Source of the DNA: Anniella stebbinsi
Lineage: Eukaryota; Chordata; Lepidosauria; Squamata; Anniellidae
Length of the DNA: 64,000 nt
NCBI GenBank assembly: GCA_029215795.1
Contig: JARDYH010000001.1
Location: 181,109,654-181,173,653 of the forward strand
Reading direction: 5' to 3'
Shown one piece after another: positions 10,550-21,969 of the stretch; position 1 is the first letter of the stretch; every line of letters begins with the position of its first letter. A program made the position numbers and the translations under genes. The notes beneath the pieces are model-generated. The model ran no database searches. It was not told the origin of the DNA and saw nothing but the letters and a program-made list of their open reading frames with translations.

Positions 10550-11725
10550 CTAAACATTACACTTATTAGTAATGCATTTAATATTATATTTAGATCCCAC
10601 CTTTCTTCCACCATGGGACTTAAGGTCGTCACTTCAGGTGGTCTCCTCTCCAGGCACTGACCAGACCCAGACCTGCTTAGCTTCACTACAGTGGCTGCCT
10701 CAAATGCATTCCAACCATGCCCTGGGCCTGCTATCAGGCCAGTTGCTAGTCCTTTAAAGATTGGGATACGCCCTCCCTTTCACAGGCTGATGAAATTAAA
10801 AAGCATCCTGCCCAGAAAGAGGGTGAAAAGGCTAAAATAGGCCCACTAGGAAAAAGGGGGGAAAGGAAAAGGAAAAGGGAGGCTTGCACAGAAAGACCCT
10901 TAAACTAGAAATGATTAGAGGGGGGAAGGAGGCCGCCTTCACAGACACCATCTCGTCCTGCTGGTCCCAGGAGGAAATGTCCAAAACATGTCACAACCAC
11001 AATCAAAAGCTGAGGCCAAGGAAAATAACCCCATGAGGCCGGTGCCCTCAACCCACTCTTGGCTGGGCTGCAGCCACAAACTCCCTTTTCCCCCTAGAAA
11101 CATGACAGCCAAGCAGCCGCATAGTCTGGCAGCCCAGCAGTCGAAGCACGGCCCTGTAGCGCCGGAGACACTCCTCTGGGGCTTGCAGACCAGCAAAGAA
11201 GGGGCATTGAGCCTGGCCGCTGCCGGGAGAAGCAAAGGCCCGGGCGCAGCCAGAGCATAAACTGGGCCATCTGTGCTCAGGGCAGGGAGCGTGGCAGTAC
11301 CGTCGATGTTGCTGGAAGGATTGTAACAAAATAATTAGGCAGAATTCTTTGAATTCAGATCTAATTTTCCCCCAAAGCCACACTTTACATAACCCATTGT
11401 GTAACTGAAACCATATAGCTCCTCTAACTAAGGCAAACCTTTTAAGGTACTACAGCCCCAAATGTACATAAGAGGAAGTAAATCCCACTGAACTCTTTGG
11501 AACTGATTTCCTAGTGAACTTTCTGTTAAGATTGGGCTGAAAAAACCACTGTGAAAAGGAGCTAAGGAGTGGTGGTTGACGGATTGACAACTAATGAGCC
11601 CACCTGAGTACCCTCTCCATGAATAGTAAGCTATCACTCACCATAGTGGAGAAATCAGCAGCGGCCACAGCAAGGTGGGCAACCTTAGGTGGTCCAGTCA
11701 AAGCTTCTGTGGTTTATGAGTGTTT
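10550..11725. other. Unassigned DNA with one short dispersed repeat
   Basis: No gene recognised. The block at 11318-11362 (TAACAAAATAATTAGGCAGA) repeats one at 2532-2576. The GC-richer part around 10920-11300 has overlapping open frames without domains. Confidence 0.35.
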
Positions 11726-11733
11726 CCTATAGC

Positions 11734-12307
11734 TAGGCTGACCAGATAAAATCCAAGTCAGGGCTCATGTAACTTTAACAGTTGTAGAGAAAAGGGAATT
11801 TCAACCAGTGTCATTTGTATGCAATTAGTCCCTGGTGAAATTCCCTCTTCATCACAACTGTTAAAGGTGCAGGCACTATGCTAGAGTGACCATATACAAA
11901 AGAAGGCAGGGCCCCTGCAACTTTGGCCCCCTCCACAAGAATGCGCCTTTGCGCCTGGTTCCGCGATTATGCGCATTATCGCGGAGGCGCATTTACTCAC
12001 AATCCCTCTGCACGGGAGGCGGCGGGAAGCGGCGAAGCGCATTAAAAGATGCCCAAAAAGCGCTTTCCAGGTAGTTAATGCGCATAATCGCTTGTTCACA
12101 CAGCGAAAATGCGCTTTAACGGCCGGAGCAAAATAAAAGTCGCTATTTAACGCGCGTTCGAAAATGCGCATTATCGGGGAGATAACGCGCCTGTACGCCC
12201 GTTTTGCGCTCCGCTCGTGTGTAGGTAAAATTTATAATGAGCCTTCAAGGCTCATTAAACGCCCCGTGTGGAGGAGGCCTTTAACTGGATTTTATCTGGT
12301 CAGCTTA
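11734..12307. mobile_element. hAT-like palindromic MITE (TAGGCTGACC family), copy 1, carrying a nested MITE
   Basis: The left end TAGGCTGACCAGATAAAATC and right end GATTTTATCTGGTCAGCTTA are inverted repeats. Flanks CCTATAGC (11726-11733) and CGTATAGC (12308-12315) match at 7 of 8 positions, as expected of an aged 8-bp hAT duplication. The element is interrupted by the Harbinger-like MITE at 11925-12279. Part of the right arm is missing compared with full copies such as 46816-47134. It is non-coding. Confidence 0.8.
11925..12279. mobile_element. Harbinger-like non-autonomous MITE, copy 2 (nested)
   Basis: A 355-bp element with termini GGCCCCCTCCACAAGAATGC and GTGTGGAGGAGGCC, flanked by TTT on both sides (11922-11924 and 12280-12282). 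It is the same length as copy 1 at 1047-1401 and nearly identical, sharing every internal CpG-rich motif. It sits inside the hAT-like palindrome at 11734-12307, splitting the phrase AACTTTAACTG that is intact in other copies of that family. Confidence 0.85.
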
Positions 12308-12660
12308 CGTATAGCGGACGGGAGCTGAGCTCAACAAGTGGGACCTGGAGGAAATGCCAACACAGTCTCACTTTCAGCCAACCAGCGATTCCCTCTTTCA
12401 GGACACCCCATTCAATTCCCTCTTCCCCTCACTTTGTTTGTTTGTTTGCTTCAATTGACAGTCAGTACTCCATGGCCTCCGAGCATGCTCAATCCTCACT
12501 AGGCTGTTTGGGGTGGGGTGGGGTGGGGGCTCCCTTATTGTTATTATTATCATCAATTTATTTTTACTTCTGAAAACCTCAGTTTTCCCAAAGCATCATC
12601 ATTCCTCCTTCATGATTGTCAGTGAGCTCATTTTGGCTATCTAAGCATTGGCACTCACTA
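12308..12660. other. Unassigned DNA
   Basis: GTTT-repeat and G-rich runs occur at about 12435-12530. No gene recognised. Confidence 0.35.
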
Positions 12661-12664
12661 TGTA

Positions 12665-12790
12665 AGTTCACTATTAGCGGAGTGATGGTAGAGCAGGCAG
12701 AAGATTCCTGGCTCAGTCCTTGCCGTCTTCAGTGAAAGGGCTTCAACGAGCAGGGCTGTGAAAAGCCTCCACTCGAGACAGAGACAGAAT
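12665..12790 (+). mobile_element. Possible degraded copy of the tRNA-Ala-like SINE
   Basis: GTGATGGTAGAGCAGGCAGA, then a B-box-like CTGGCTCAGTCCTTGCC and CAGTGAAAGGG, follow the order of the SINE at 10287-10480 read in the opposite orientation. Divergence is high. Confidence 0.35.
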
Positions 12791-13240
12791 AGAGGGTTCA
12801 AGGTTAGGTTGATCATGTTTTGACATAGCATCAGGCAAGTTCAGGCAAATCTGCATGGCTGATTTAATGCGGTAGGAGAACACATCAGGATTGTTGGTGA
12901 CCAATGACGTTGTAGCTGAAGCACAGCAACCCTGCAGCATTCCTCCTGAAAAGGCGCATTTTAGTAGAGTCGCTTTGGTGCGAGTTTTCCCCTTAAAAAC
13001 GGCTCTGTCATGGTTCTGCTCTGTGTGGGCGTGCCTACAGGGTGTGTCTGTGACCTGTTCTGATCTGGTGAAGGGGTGGTGCCATCCCTTTTGATTTTTT
13101 TTCCATTTTTTCCCACACTTTGCACTGGCAGGCTTTGGAAAGAAGTGAGGCTTCCCCCGCGAGCGCCATTTCTCCAAAGAGCTTTGAGACCATAATGACT
13201 ACCTTGCTTGCTCCCTTTCCTGTTGCTCTTTAGCCTTTTC
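12791..13240. other. Unassigned DNA with an open frame of unknown meaning
   Basis: A 144-codon open frame on the minus strand (12743-13177) overlaps this stretch. It is rich in Lys, Ser and His at its start and shows no domain. I treat it as chance. Confidence 0.3.
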
Positions 13241-13244
13241 CTTA

Positions 13245-13432
13245 CTATAATTCGGCACTATATTGCACTAGAACTACTGTGATAAACCAGAGTTGTATCC
13301 TCCCTCCCACTTTCTTCCCGCTAGTTTCCAAATGATCACTATGACATTATATCACTCTGGTACTATATCACTGAAGCAGTTTAGCACTAAAACACTATTG
13401 CACTACAGCACTTTAGCACAATGTTGGAGCTA
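13245..13432. repeat. Irregular short-motif repeat (CACTA/GCACTA-rich)
   Basis: The tract holds about a dozen spaced variants of the form ATTGCACTA, TATATCACT, TTTAGCACTA, GCACTACAGCACTTTAGCAC. Spacing is irregular at roughly 10-20 bp. It is not a classical microsatellite and resembles the subterminal motif fields of DNA transposons. No terminal repeats were found nearby. Confidence 0.45.
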
Positions 13433-14495
13433 GGAATTATAGTTATCTCTTGGATTGCACATATCTGCTTCATTGGCACCCCTAAGAAAAGAGAGAGAGG
13501 GACCACATGAATTGCTCGTGAGTTCGGGCACCCTCTACAGTAGATCCTAGAGTAGCATGAAGTTTAATTACTGCTCAATCATAAGACAGAGTGCCTCAAA
13601 AATTACCTCTTTTTCATGGGGCTCATCTATCCCTAAAGCCCTTTTGAGATGGGGAGGGATGACGATCGCGATGTTTCCCGTTTCAGCAATCATTGTTCAT
13701 GGGGCACACGCAAGGGAATTTTCCCGCAAGTAAAGGAGAGCCATTGTGGGAGTACGTGTGCCCCACGACGGCACTTCCGATGTATATCAGCAGAAGTGGG
13801 CAGAACTAGACAGATAGGTACAGGGCATGGAATTGTTTTTTTTAATAACTCCTCCAAGATGCACACAAGTGCAAACACTCAGCAACACAAGGTACTTTGT
13901 CAAAACTGTGCTATTATGCTTCGATATGTTTGTGTAAAAACAAAAAGAGACAGTCTGCGATGAAACACAGCGATGCCCCTGCACACTCCCCTGACAGCAG
14001 GTTGGCTGTTCGTTGAACCAGGAACTCGCGAAGGGGCGGCACAGCAGCCAGGGACTTTGGGATTACAGCAAGAGATGGGGAAAAGCTGCTACAAAGCCAG
14101 TCAGCAATATTCAGGAAAAATTGAGCAGTTGTCCCGAGATCACTGTGGGAGTAGGTGAATATCATGTGGCCTGGTAGGGACGACCTCAGTACTATTCTGG
14201 AATAAACAGCTGGTGTAGATAGCCCTTGATCCCTGGGGTAAAAAGTCATGCACTAACTGAGCTTCATTAAAGAAGTGTTTATTGCTGCTCTTGTCAGATT
14301 CAGTAGGAATTAGGTTGTGTGCTAAGAGAATGTGTGGGCAGCAACACAAAGGCAAGAGTCAACACAATCCTAAGCGCATACACCAAAATGTGTCTATGTG
14401 TGAGGAGTTTCTAAGTGGAAGAAGAGATGTAAAGCACTATGAATGGACAGCAGTATAACTTATAGCACATGCCACATCAAAAAGATGCTGCACAA
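13433..14495. other. Unassigned DNA
   Basis: Overlapping open frames on both strands (13649-14355) show no domain. Confidence 0.35.
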
Positions 14496-14499
14496 TTAT

Positions 14500-14580
14500 T
14501 CATTATTCACTTACTTATAACATTTATATACTGGCCAATGGCCAAAGCTATTTTAAAATTTAAAACTACAGTTAAAAAAA
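14500..14580 (-). mobile_element. L2-clade LINE 3' tail fragment
   Basis: In reverse complement the sequence reads AGCTTTGGCCATTGGCCAGT, then ATATAAATG and an A-rich end. This matches the GAGCTTTGGCTATGGGGCAG..ATATAAA tails at 8284 and 4764. Confidence 0.6.
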
Positions 14581-14646
14581 AATGAAAGCAAATAATAACG
14601 CACACACACACACCAACCAACCCCCACACCAGTTGCCCACCGTTTT

Positions 14647-15123
14647 GGCTGTGTCTACACCGGCCTTTTTTCCCCTGGGTCGTCCCTTTGCATCCAAATG
14701 ACACACAGGGAATCCTGGGAGCAGGGAGGGACGACCCCTCCATTTTACCAGGATAACCGAGACCTAGGTTAACCCGATTTTCCCCATGGTCCCGGGACGA
14801 TCCCAAGGACCGCAGGTGGTATGGGCGCCCATCCCAGCTTCTTGCCTCCTCCCCGCAAGTAGCGGGGGTCAGCAAGAGGGAAGGAGCCGGGCTGGGGGGG
14901 GGAGTCCAGGGGCATTGGGGAGAGCGAGGTTGGGGCTTACTTTTGTGTAGGAGCACAATTGGGCTTCGGCGCACGTTCCATTATAAAATATGGCAGGCGC
15001 AACATCCCTCTTCCTTTCCGGGACATTGTGCTTCTGTTTGGAAGGTCGAGGATGATCCTGGAAGTAGGTAAGACCCGGATTACCCCCCTCCCTCCCTCTA
15101 CACTGTTAGGGGTAGAAAGGGCC
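14647..15123. mobile_element. Possible GC-rich MITE with GGC..TCTAC termini
   Basis: The left end GGCTGTGTCTACACC and the reverse complement of the right end, GGCCCTTTCTACCCC, agree at about 10 of 15 positions. The interior is GC-rich and palindrome-rich, in contrast with its AT-rich flanks. No duplicated target site could be shown, so boundaries and class are uncertain. Confidence 0.4.
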
Positions 15124-16965
15124 ACAGTAGACATTTTATCCATTCAAGAATTGGTAACTAATAAAACATTCAAACAATATATTACTTCTGTGCCAATGTT
15201 TTGGTGAATGAACATACATTTGAGATTAAAATTAAGTTGGCCATTTTAGCAAATATTAATGACTTTTTTTTAAAAAAAAACCCAGTATGTCGCTGTCTTA
15301 GAGCTTTTCTATATGAGGCATTTATTGTGCACGGATCGTTCCTTGCTCACAATTGTTTACAGGTCAATGTCGTAACCTTCCAGTTTTGCAAGAGTACTTT
15401 CCTAATTTTTTTTTTAGAATGGGGAAAATGGAATATTACTTATGAAAGCGACAGAAAATGTATTTTCCTACTTCTGTTATTCTACTATAGCATAGTGTCA
15501 GCTCGGGGTTATGTAGCAGAAATGCAGGAAAGAAAAAGCTCTTTGTGTTGTGCTCTGATCTCAATTCTGTGACAAAACTGAAAATAGGTACAGTGGATTA
15601 ACAGGCTCATGCAGAAAAAGTCGCAGACTACAGTAGTTTCGTGTGCATTATCCTCTGCATGACGGGTTGGAGGCATTCTGGGAGTTGTAGGACTTTTTCC
15701 AGTTTCAACATGCATAGGACAATACAATCACAGTTTGTACTAATGAAATGTAGCAGTTTGAAAAGTACATAAACTTGAGTGGTATCAGTTTTGGCTTTTC
15801 ATATTATCCAGGATAGTTTCTGGCCACTGATTATGAGCCTCCACTCAAAGCCCATATTTTCCTCAATCCACACAGAGGAGTTTTATAGAAAGCAACCACA
15901 TGCAAAAATAATGAAGGGCCTTCCAAATATTTTAGAATCAATTTTATCCTAACTAGTCTTCTATTTAGATCTCTTTTATTATAGTGCATTATTGTATAAA
16001 TATAGTGTGCATTCCAGCAAAAATCTATTGCTAAAGCATAAAGATACTTTAAAACAAAGAGATAGCCCCAGTCTCCAGATCAAGGATGATTTGAAATGAA
16101 TTGATGTGTTCTGACTGGTGAGTCAAAATAATTCACTTCCCCCCCCCAACCCCAGCGTTAAACCAAGTCAATTTTTCCAAACTATATTTGATACCTTATT
16201 GTTTATTTTCGGTCAGCAGACAGCAATTTTCAAGAACAGCTCATGATATACAGCTCAGATATCTTACAGGTCACATGTCATTCAAGAAAGGTCAACAATT
16301 CATTTAAAGTTTCATCATTCTTCACATAAACAGGCAAATACCATTTCATTCACAGCACCAGCTTTTGTGCCTGTGATAGGCCACTACAGCGACACAGACT
16401 ATGTAGTGTTATTTGATGCCCCAGAAACAGTGAATTGACATTATTATCATTACTTTATCATATATCTTGATGCACTTTCAGGAAAAGTAGGCTCCCCTAA
16501 ACAGAATTTCATTTAAAGTCAATCCCAAAGAATTTTGTAGATCTCAGACTATTGCCCTGATCATTTCTAATCACTGATAAAACTAGAGTAGTGTTAAACT
16601 CATACACCTAGAGAACATGTCAGAACTGTGTAGTAAATGGCTGAGATCCATAAATGGCATAAATATAAACAAAATCACATTTTGCCATTAAGTCTTAGCA
16701 TAAATCTTTTCATATATTTGTTTCTCTAAAATATATGTATTTTGAACATTTCTTTACACAGGAAAATGGCTGAGTTTTGAACACTTTTAAAATTAAGATT
16801 ATTGTTAACTCCACAACTCTGAATGTGCTATTGCTTAGTTGTGTTAACTGAATGCAGTCTGGTCCCACAGTACTGAAGGCATTCTTCCCACATATAAGGA
16901 GTTTTGGAAAGGTGTTTTGACATGGCTTGGCTAGTGTAACATGCACGGGGCCCCTACTGACCACC
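15124..16965. other. Unassigned, mostly AT-rich DNA
   Basis: No gene, LINE motif or paired termini were seen in this 1.8-kb stretch. It is a candidate for unique host DNA. Confidence 0.4.
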
Positions 16966-16969
16966 CAAT

Positions 16970-18568
16970 CAAGGAGAAGATGAGGATGAAACATTTGAAA
17001 AGCAAATTGCCAGTGTTTCAAGGAAATCCGATGTAGTAGTAATGGGGGACTTCAATTACCCTGATATCTTTTGGGAGACAAATTCTGCCAAACGTGGCCC
17101 CTCCAAGAAATTCCTGACATGTGTGGCTGATAATTTTCTCCTACAGAAAGAGGAGGAAGGAACTAGAGGATCAGTTATCCTTGAGTTGATTCTGACCAAT
17201 AGAGATGATTTAGTGGATAAAATGGAAGTTACGGAAACTCTGGGGGAAAGTGACCATAACATACCTGAGTTCTTGACTTTAAAGGAAGCAAAAGTTGAGT
17301 GTAGCCTGGATTTTAGGAAAGCCGATTTTAATAAACTCAAAACAATGATAAGCAAGGTCCCATGGCAAGTGACCCTAATGAGAAATAGAGTCCAATATAG
17401 GTGGGAATTTCTAAAAAAGGAAATTTTCAAGGCACAATTTTAAAAAAACCCAACAAGGAAAAAAGGTAGAAGACAACAGAAGAATCCAATATGGCTCCAC
17501 AAAAAGGTTGGAGATGACTTGAAAACAAAAAAGGACACATATAAGAAGTGGAAGGAAGGCCAGGCTACAATGGAAAAGTACAGACAGGTAGTACAGAAAT
17601 GCAGGAATGGCATCAGGAAGACTAAAACTGAGAATGAGCTGAGGCTAGCAAGGGATGCTAAAAGCAACAAAAAAGCTTTTTCAGGTATGTGCATAGTAAA
17701 AGACAGGGGAAAGAAATGGTGGTTCAACTACTCAATAAGGATAGCAAAACGATAAAAGATGAGAAAGAAAAGGCAGAACTGCTCAATTCCTATTTTGGCT
17801 CAGTCTTCTCCCGAAAGAGGGGCTGAGACCTCCTGGCAAATGTGCAGTAAAGGCTGAAGGGACAGGATTGCACCTTGAGATTGATAAACAAATGGCCAAG
17901 GAACACATAATTTCTCTGAATGAATTCAAATCTTAGAATCATAGAATCATAGAATAGTAGAGTTGGAAGGGGCCTATATGGCCATCGAGTCCAACCCCCT
18001 GCTCAATGCAGGAATCTACCTTAAAGCGTCCCTGACAGATGGTTGTCCAGCTGCCTCTTGAATGCCTCTAATGTGGGAGAGCCCACCAATCTCCAGGGCC
18101 CAATGAACTGCATCCTAGAGTAATAAATGAGCTGGCAGAAGAACTCTCAGAACCACTGTATATTATCTTTGCAAAGTCATGGAAGACGGGTGAAGTGCCA
18201 GATGACTGGAGGTGAGCTAATGTTGTCCCTATCTTTAAAAAAAGGCAAAAAGGAGGAACCTGGGAACTACAGACCTATTAGTCTGACATCAATCCCTGGG
18301 AAATTTTTGGAGCAGATTATAAAGAAGTAATCTGTAAGCACTTTGAAAACAATGCACTTGAAGACTGCTATTATCTGCCACCAGATTCCAGCTGGACATC
18401 AGGAAAAACATCCTCACTGTTAGAGCAGTACGACAATGGAACCAATTACCTAGGGAGGTTGTGGGCTGTACCACACTGGAGGCAGCTGGACAGCCAATCT
18501 CTCATGTATGTTTTAATGTGGATTTCTGTCCAACCCCCTTCCAACTCTACTATTCTGTGATTCTATGT
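16970..18568 (+). pseudogene. CR1 LINE, endonuclease kept, reverse-transcriptase core deleted
   Basis: The endonuclease part is readable: MGDFNYPDIFWE at 17042 (the GDFN box) and SDHNIPEF near 17250. After a stop and frameshifts comes the RT entry motif GNYRPISLTSIPGKFLEQII near 18270. The sequence then jumps directly to the CR1 3' untranslated region (AGCTGGACATCAGGAAAAAC near 18391). It ends in CCAACTCTACTATTCTGTGATTCTATG near 18568, the CR1 type of terminal ATTCTRTG repeat. The catalytic RT core, about 1.5 kb in the family, is absent. A reversed CR1 tail at 17935-18098 interrupts it. It is inactive. Confidence 0.8.
17935..18098 (-). mobile_element. CR1 3' end inserted antisense into the CR1 LINE
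   Basis: The plus strand shows AGAATCATAGAATCATAGAA, the reverse complement of the CR1 terminal repeat, followed by GTTGGAAGGGGCC and the usual 3' body. It splits the host CR1 coding stretch between GAATTCAAATCT and AATCTCCAGGGCCC. The shared AATCT may be a short target-site duplication. Confidence 0.75.
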
Positions 18569-18569
18569 C

Positions 18570-19860
18570 AAAAACACTTTTCCATGAGTGGCTTCTGTGC
18601 AATTGAGGTAATATTTAAACAACCCAACCACTTGTGTAGGGGCTTAGGTTCTTGCTACAGAAGAGGTATCTCCACCAGGAGAGGAAAGACTCACACAATT
18701 AGTAAAGAGGAGTACAATTCACCCCTGCGGCTCGCAGAAAAACATCAAAGCCCCCCAAGGGGTAGATGTTGTGGAGGCTTTTCTTTGTTCAATGGACATC
18801 TCTGCAGAGTGGCTTTGTGTGCTCTGAGGTCAGGTACAACTTGAGAGCACTCACTCACAGCCTCAACGTATACAGTTGGGAGGAATCATTAGGTGTAAAA
18901 GAGAAGAAAGTAACAAGAAGTTAGTGGTTGCCAAAGGCAATAGAAATCTCAGCATAGAGTGCCCAGCCAAATGCCATAGCTTCCAAAGAGAAAACAAGCA
19001 AGGGAAAAGTTTGTGTGTGTGGCAAAAATATAGTGTATGGTTTTGCTCTTTTGTTTATCATACCAATTCTGGAAATGGAAATTGCTCTTGGCATGTTTAA
19101 GAAAACAATAGCTGTAGTGTGACATCCTAAAGACCAACACATGTTGAAACTGCCCTGAAATCAATTAATATAGGGTTTCATGGACGCATGCATGTATCAT
19201 TTATTTGGTATGTATTCTAATAAACAGATGAAATTGCAGCCTTTGTGGACTAGAGTCCATTTTTCCCAGATGCATGGAGTGTTATCAAATTCCTGAGTGG
19301 GCAATTTAATGGCTGCAGAGACAATTGTGTATGTGTGACTCTTCACCAGTTTGTAAAGGAGGAGGAGGAGGACTAGGTTCCGATTATTATACTCTGCTTG
19401 CAGGGCCCCTGATGTTCTGCTTATTTCGACCCATTGATGCAGTGAATAGCTGAACTACATCGTTTGCCCAGTTATAATCTGGCAACTTTAATTCCACTCC
19501 ACTGCCTTTACTTGCTTGACAAGGGTTTTAATATCTTGCATGTACACCACCCCCATCTCAGTCGTCATTTGAGGAACACTGAATCACCGTTTTCTTCAGA
19601 ACTGTTCCTGGGCAAACTGGAATCTTCCTCTTTGAGACCATGGAGTCCTTCCCCCTGTCTTAGGTGCCATGCCTGGTTTCCCAAGCACACATGCTCTTCC
19701 CCCAAGCCTCTCCACCACCCTGACTATGTCACAGAGGGAGGTGCACAACACTGTCCTCCCCGAGGGCTATGCAGGATGGCTGGTGACACAAAGAGAGGCT
19801 GAAATCCAACTCTCGCTCAAGAGCATTCAGAGGCCTGGCAACTGCTTTGATAGGATAAAA
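18570..19860. other. Unassigned DNA
   Basis: No gene or repeat recognised. Open frames such as 18461-18844 begin inside the CR1 tail and have no domain. Confidence 0.35.
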
Positions 19861-19861
19861 C

Positions 19862-20545
19862 TAGTGCTGTGCCAAAAATTCCTCTCATGAGAATTTTGAC
19901 TGTTCTCATTCAATTTGATAGAACAGAAATTGCTTTCGAAAAGAAATTGAAAGGAGAAGAAATTTCGGACAAATTCTCATGGGCTTGGTTCAGGGTTCTT
20001 ATGCTTGCCTTACTTATGAGATGGCTGAGGAGTACGTATGTGTGAGTGCCCTGTCTTTCGCTGTACCTCTCTGACAGCCTGTAGCCTCCTTGGCTTGCCA
20101 CACTTCCCGCCCAGAGGAAGACATCATGAATTTCTTTCCCCCATAGGGCCTTTTCAGATCAGGAAGACTGTAGAGCAATAGTGAGAGATGTAATAGAAAG
20201 AGAAATACAGACCATCCCCTCAGCCACCTCACAGTAATTAGGTAAGATCAAAAACACCACCAGCACACAGTCAACATAAATTATAAAATGCCCTGAGAAT
20301 GAGGCAGAAAAATGGAAGCCTCTTTCATAGGGGAAGACATTTTTCAGGAAACGGATGGATTTTGGCATAGTGTTAGCTCCACCCTCTCCCTGGAGCTGGA
20401 TGCAACACTGCCCCGCCCGCCTCACACCTGCTACAGGGCTTCCAGGGAAGGAGCAGCCCCTGCACTAGAGACAAGGTGTATCCACAATCACCCCTCAAAA
20501 ATGTCATATTTGGAAGACCCTAGAGAAGTTAATGAGCCCAGATGA
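19862..20545 (+). mobile_element. hAT-like family 3 (TAGTGCTGTGC terminus), copy
   Basis: The left terminus TAGTGCTGTGCCAAAAATTC matches that of the element at 60634-61161. The segment 19890-20160 matches 485-760. The segment 20250-20430 matches 50640-50855 in reverse complement (CCCCTATGAAAGAGG and CAGCTCCAGGGA blocks). The right boundary was not resolved and no duplicated site was found. It is non-coding. Confidence 0.6.
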
Positions 20546-20553
20546 ATGACACC

Positions 20554-21005
20554 TAGAGGTGAGCCTAAATTCCTCCGAAGATATTTTTCTCAGAAAATCC
20601 CTGAGATTTTTCTTTTCTTACCCCCTGAGATAAAAGGACTCTTTTTAGAATTTTCTCCACATTTTCTTCACCATTATTTTTGTGGTGGTTGCATTCCCTC
20701 CCCTCAGTGCGCTGAAGTGATGCTAGGTCCATGGGGGCCTTGGGGAGGATGCAAAATGGGGGCCAGGCTGCCAACACAGTGTTGCCACTTGCAATGGCAG
20801 TGCAAATTTAAAAAAAAACCCTTTGGAAAAAGAGAAAGGAGCTGTTCTGCAATCCTTGGTGATGATGATGATGATGACGATGATGCCTACCTGTGAGAAT
20901 TTGAATTTCTCTTGCCCCTGGAGAAATTCAGTGAAATTGTCCCTCCAATTTTTCTACCCACAAATTGGGTGAAGAATTTCAGGAAGCCACCTGCACACAG
21001 CTCTA
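20554..21005. mobile_element. hAT-like family 3 relative with TAGAG ends
   Basis: The left end is TAGAGGTGAGCCTAAATTCC. The right end is CACCTGCACACAGCTCTA, whose reverse complement TAGAGCTGTGTGCAGG matches the terminus of the copy at 50447 (TAGAGCTGTGTGCAAA). The right arm (20890-21005) is homologous to 50447-50560 reversed, including the wall-like GAATTTCTCC and AATTTGTGGGTAGA blocks. A (GAT)n run lies at 20861-20885. No 8-bp duplication was visible. Confidence 0.55.
20861..20885. repeat. (GAT)n microsatellite
   Basis: About eight GAT units with one GAC variant. It makes a poly-Asp run in an otherwise meaningless open frame. Confidence 0.85.
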
Positions 21006-21670
21006 GATTAAACCAACACTCCTCCCAGAAACCTCCATTCCCAAACCACCCAGCCATCCAGGAATCCTGGCTCCCAGCCCTTGTCCCTCCGCTAATCCAC
21101 TCTCTTGCCAAAGGGTCCTGATATCCCATACTCTGTGACATAGAACTTTTCCAGGAAAAAAAACCAAGGGGAATTTTTTTAAAAATAGGCTGTATAAATA
21201 GGCTCTATGTTTCCTGCCACAAATACCTTGTTCGTAGGGCACCCTAGGAAGCAGTCAGGACCCGTCAGGCAGGGCTTCCTAGGATTCTCTAGGACGGTTT
21301 CAATGGCAGGAATCATAGGGCCTGTTTCCGGAGTGTTTTCCCATTTTTTCTGGGGATCTGGGAGGCCACCAGACAGGGGTTGGGGGCTGCCTGCAATTCA
21401 CAGGCTGTGCTTCCCCCCCTTTTTTTTTTGCATCCCAGTCACAACTTTTCATGTTTTCAGTGGGAAAAAAATGCATAGTGCTCTGTAATTGCATTTGGCT
21501 GAATGTGCTTACACCAGTGCTCCCAGGGTTTCCCCTGCCTTACAAAGGTTTCTGATCATGGGAGCTCTGTAAATGCTTTCAGTAGACATGAGAACATGAA
21601 AGAATTAAACAGTTGGGTTCATGGGGATGCAGTTTAGCCTTATTTGCATAAAGGCAAATGCTTGCAGGCT
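21006..21670. other. Unassigned DNA
   Basis: No gene or repeat boundary recognised. Confidence 0.35.
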
Positions 21671-21674
21671 ACTC

Positions 21675-21750
21675 TTTTGTAAACTGCCCCGAGAGCTTCA
21701 GCTATGGGGCAATATATAAATGTAAATAATAATAACAACAATAATAATTC
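21675..21750 (+). mobile_element. L2-clade LINE 3' tail fragment
   Basis: GTAAACTGCCCCGAGAGCTT, then CAGCTATGGGGCAATATATAA and an A-rich end, is the same tail seen at 4764 and 8284. Confidence 0.75.
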
Positions 21751-21816
21751 CTGCAGAGGTTGTTCATCTGCTACACCAAACAGAGAATTCAAGAATTCCT
21801 AGTGCTGACACATTTC

Positions 21817-21831
21817 AAAATGCACACCTCT
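21817..21831. repeat. L1 target-site duplication, left
   Basis: Direct repeat AAAATGCACACCTCT, identical to 27197-27211. The right copy's leading A residues merge with the L1 A-rich end. Confidence 0.9.
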
Positions 21832-21969
21832 CATTACTGGTTTATGGACTATAATTGGCAGCTAGCCTGATTTATAGTATACTTGGAGGGAGTTTGAGAA
21901 GAAATAAAGTTAACTCCCAGTAAATTTGAAGTCTTGGGTCTCCAGGCAGAAGGGGGAGGAGGGAAATTT

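Noticed and set aside
12743..13177. 144-codon minus-strand frame
   Set aside because: No recognisable domain or start context, and no partner exon; length is within chance for this composition.
14507..14974. 155-codon minus-strand frame
   Set aside because: It spans an L2 tail, an AC run and a GC-rich probable MITE, so it joins unrelated sequence.
14647..15123. Harbinger-like 3-bp duplication for the GC-rich element
   Set aside because: Left flank TTT and right flank ACA do not match.
20565..20896. Frame ending in a poly-Asp run
   Set aside because: The run is a (GAT)n microsatellite inside a hAT-like element.
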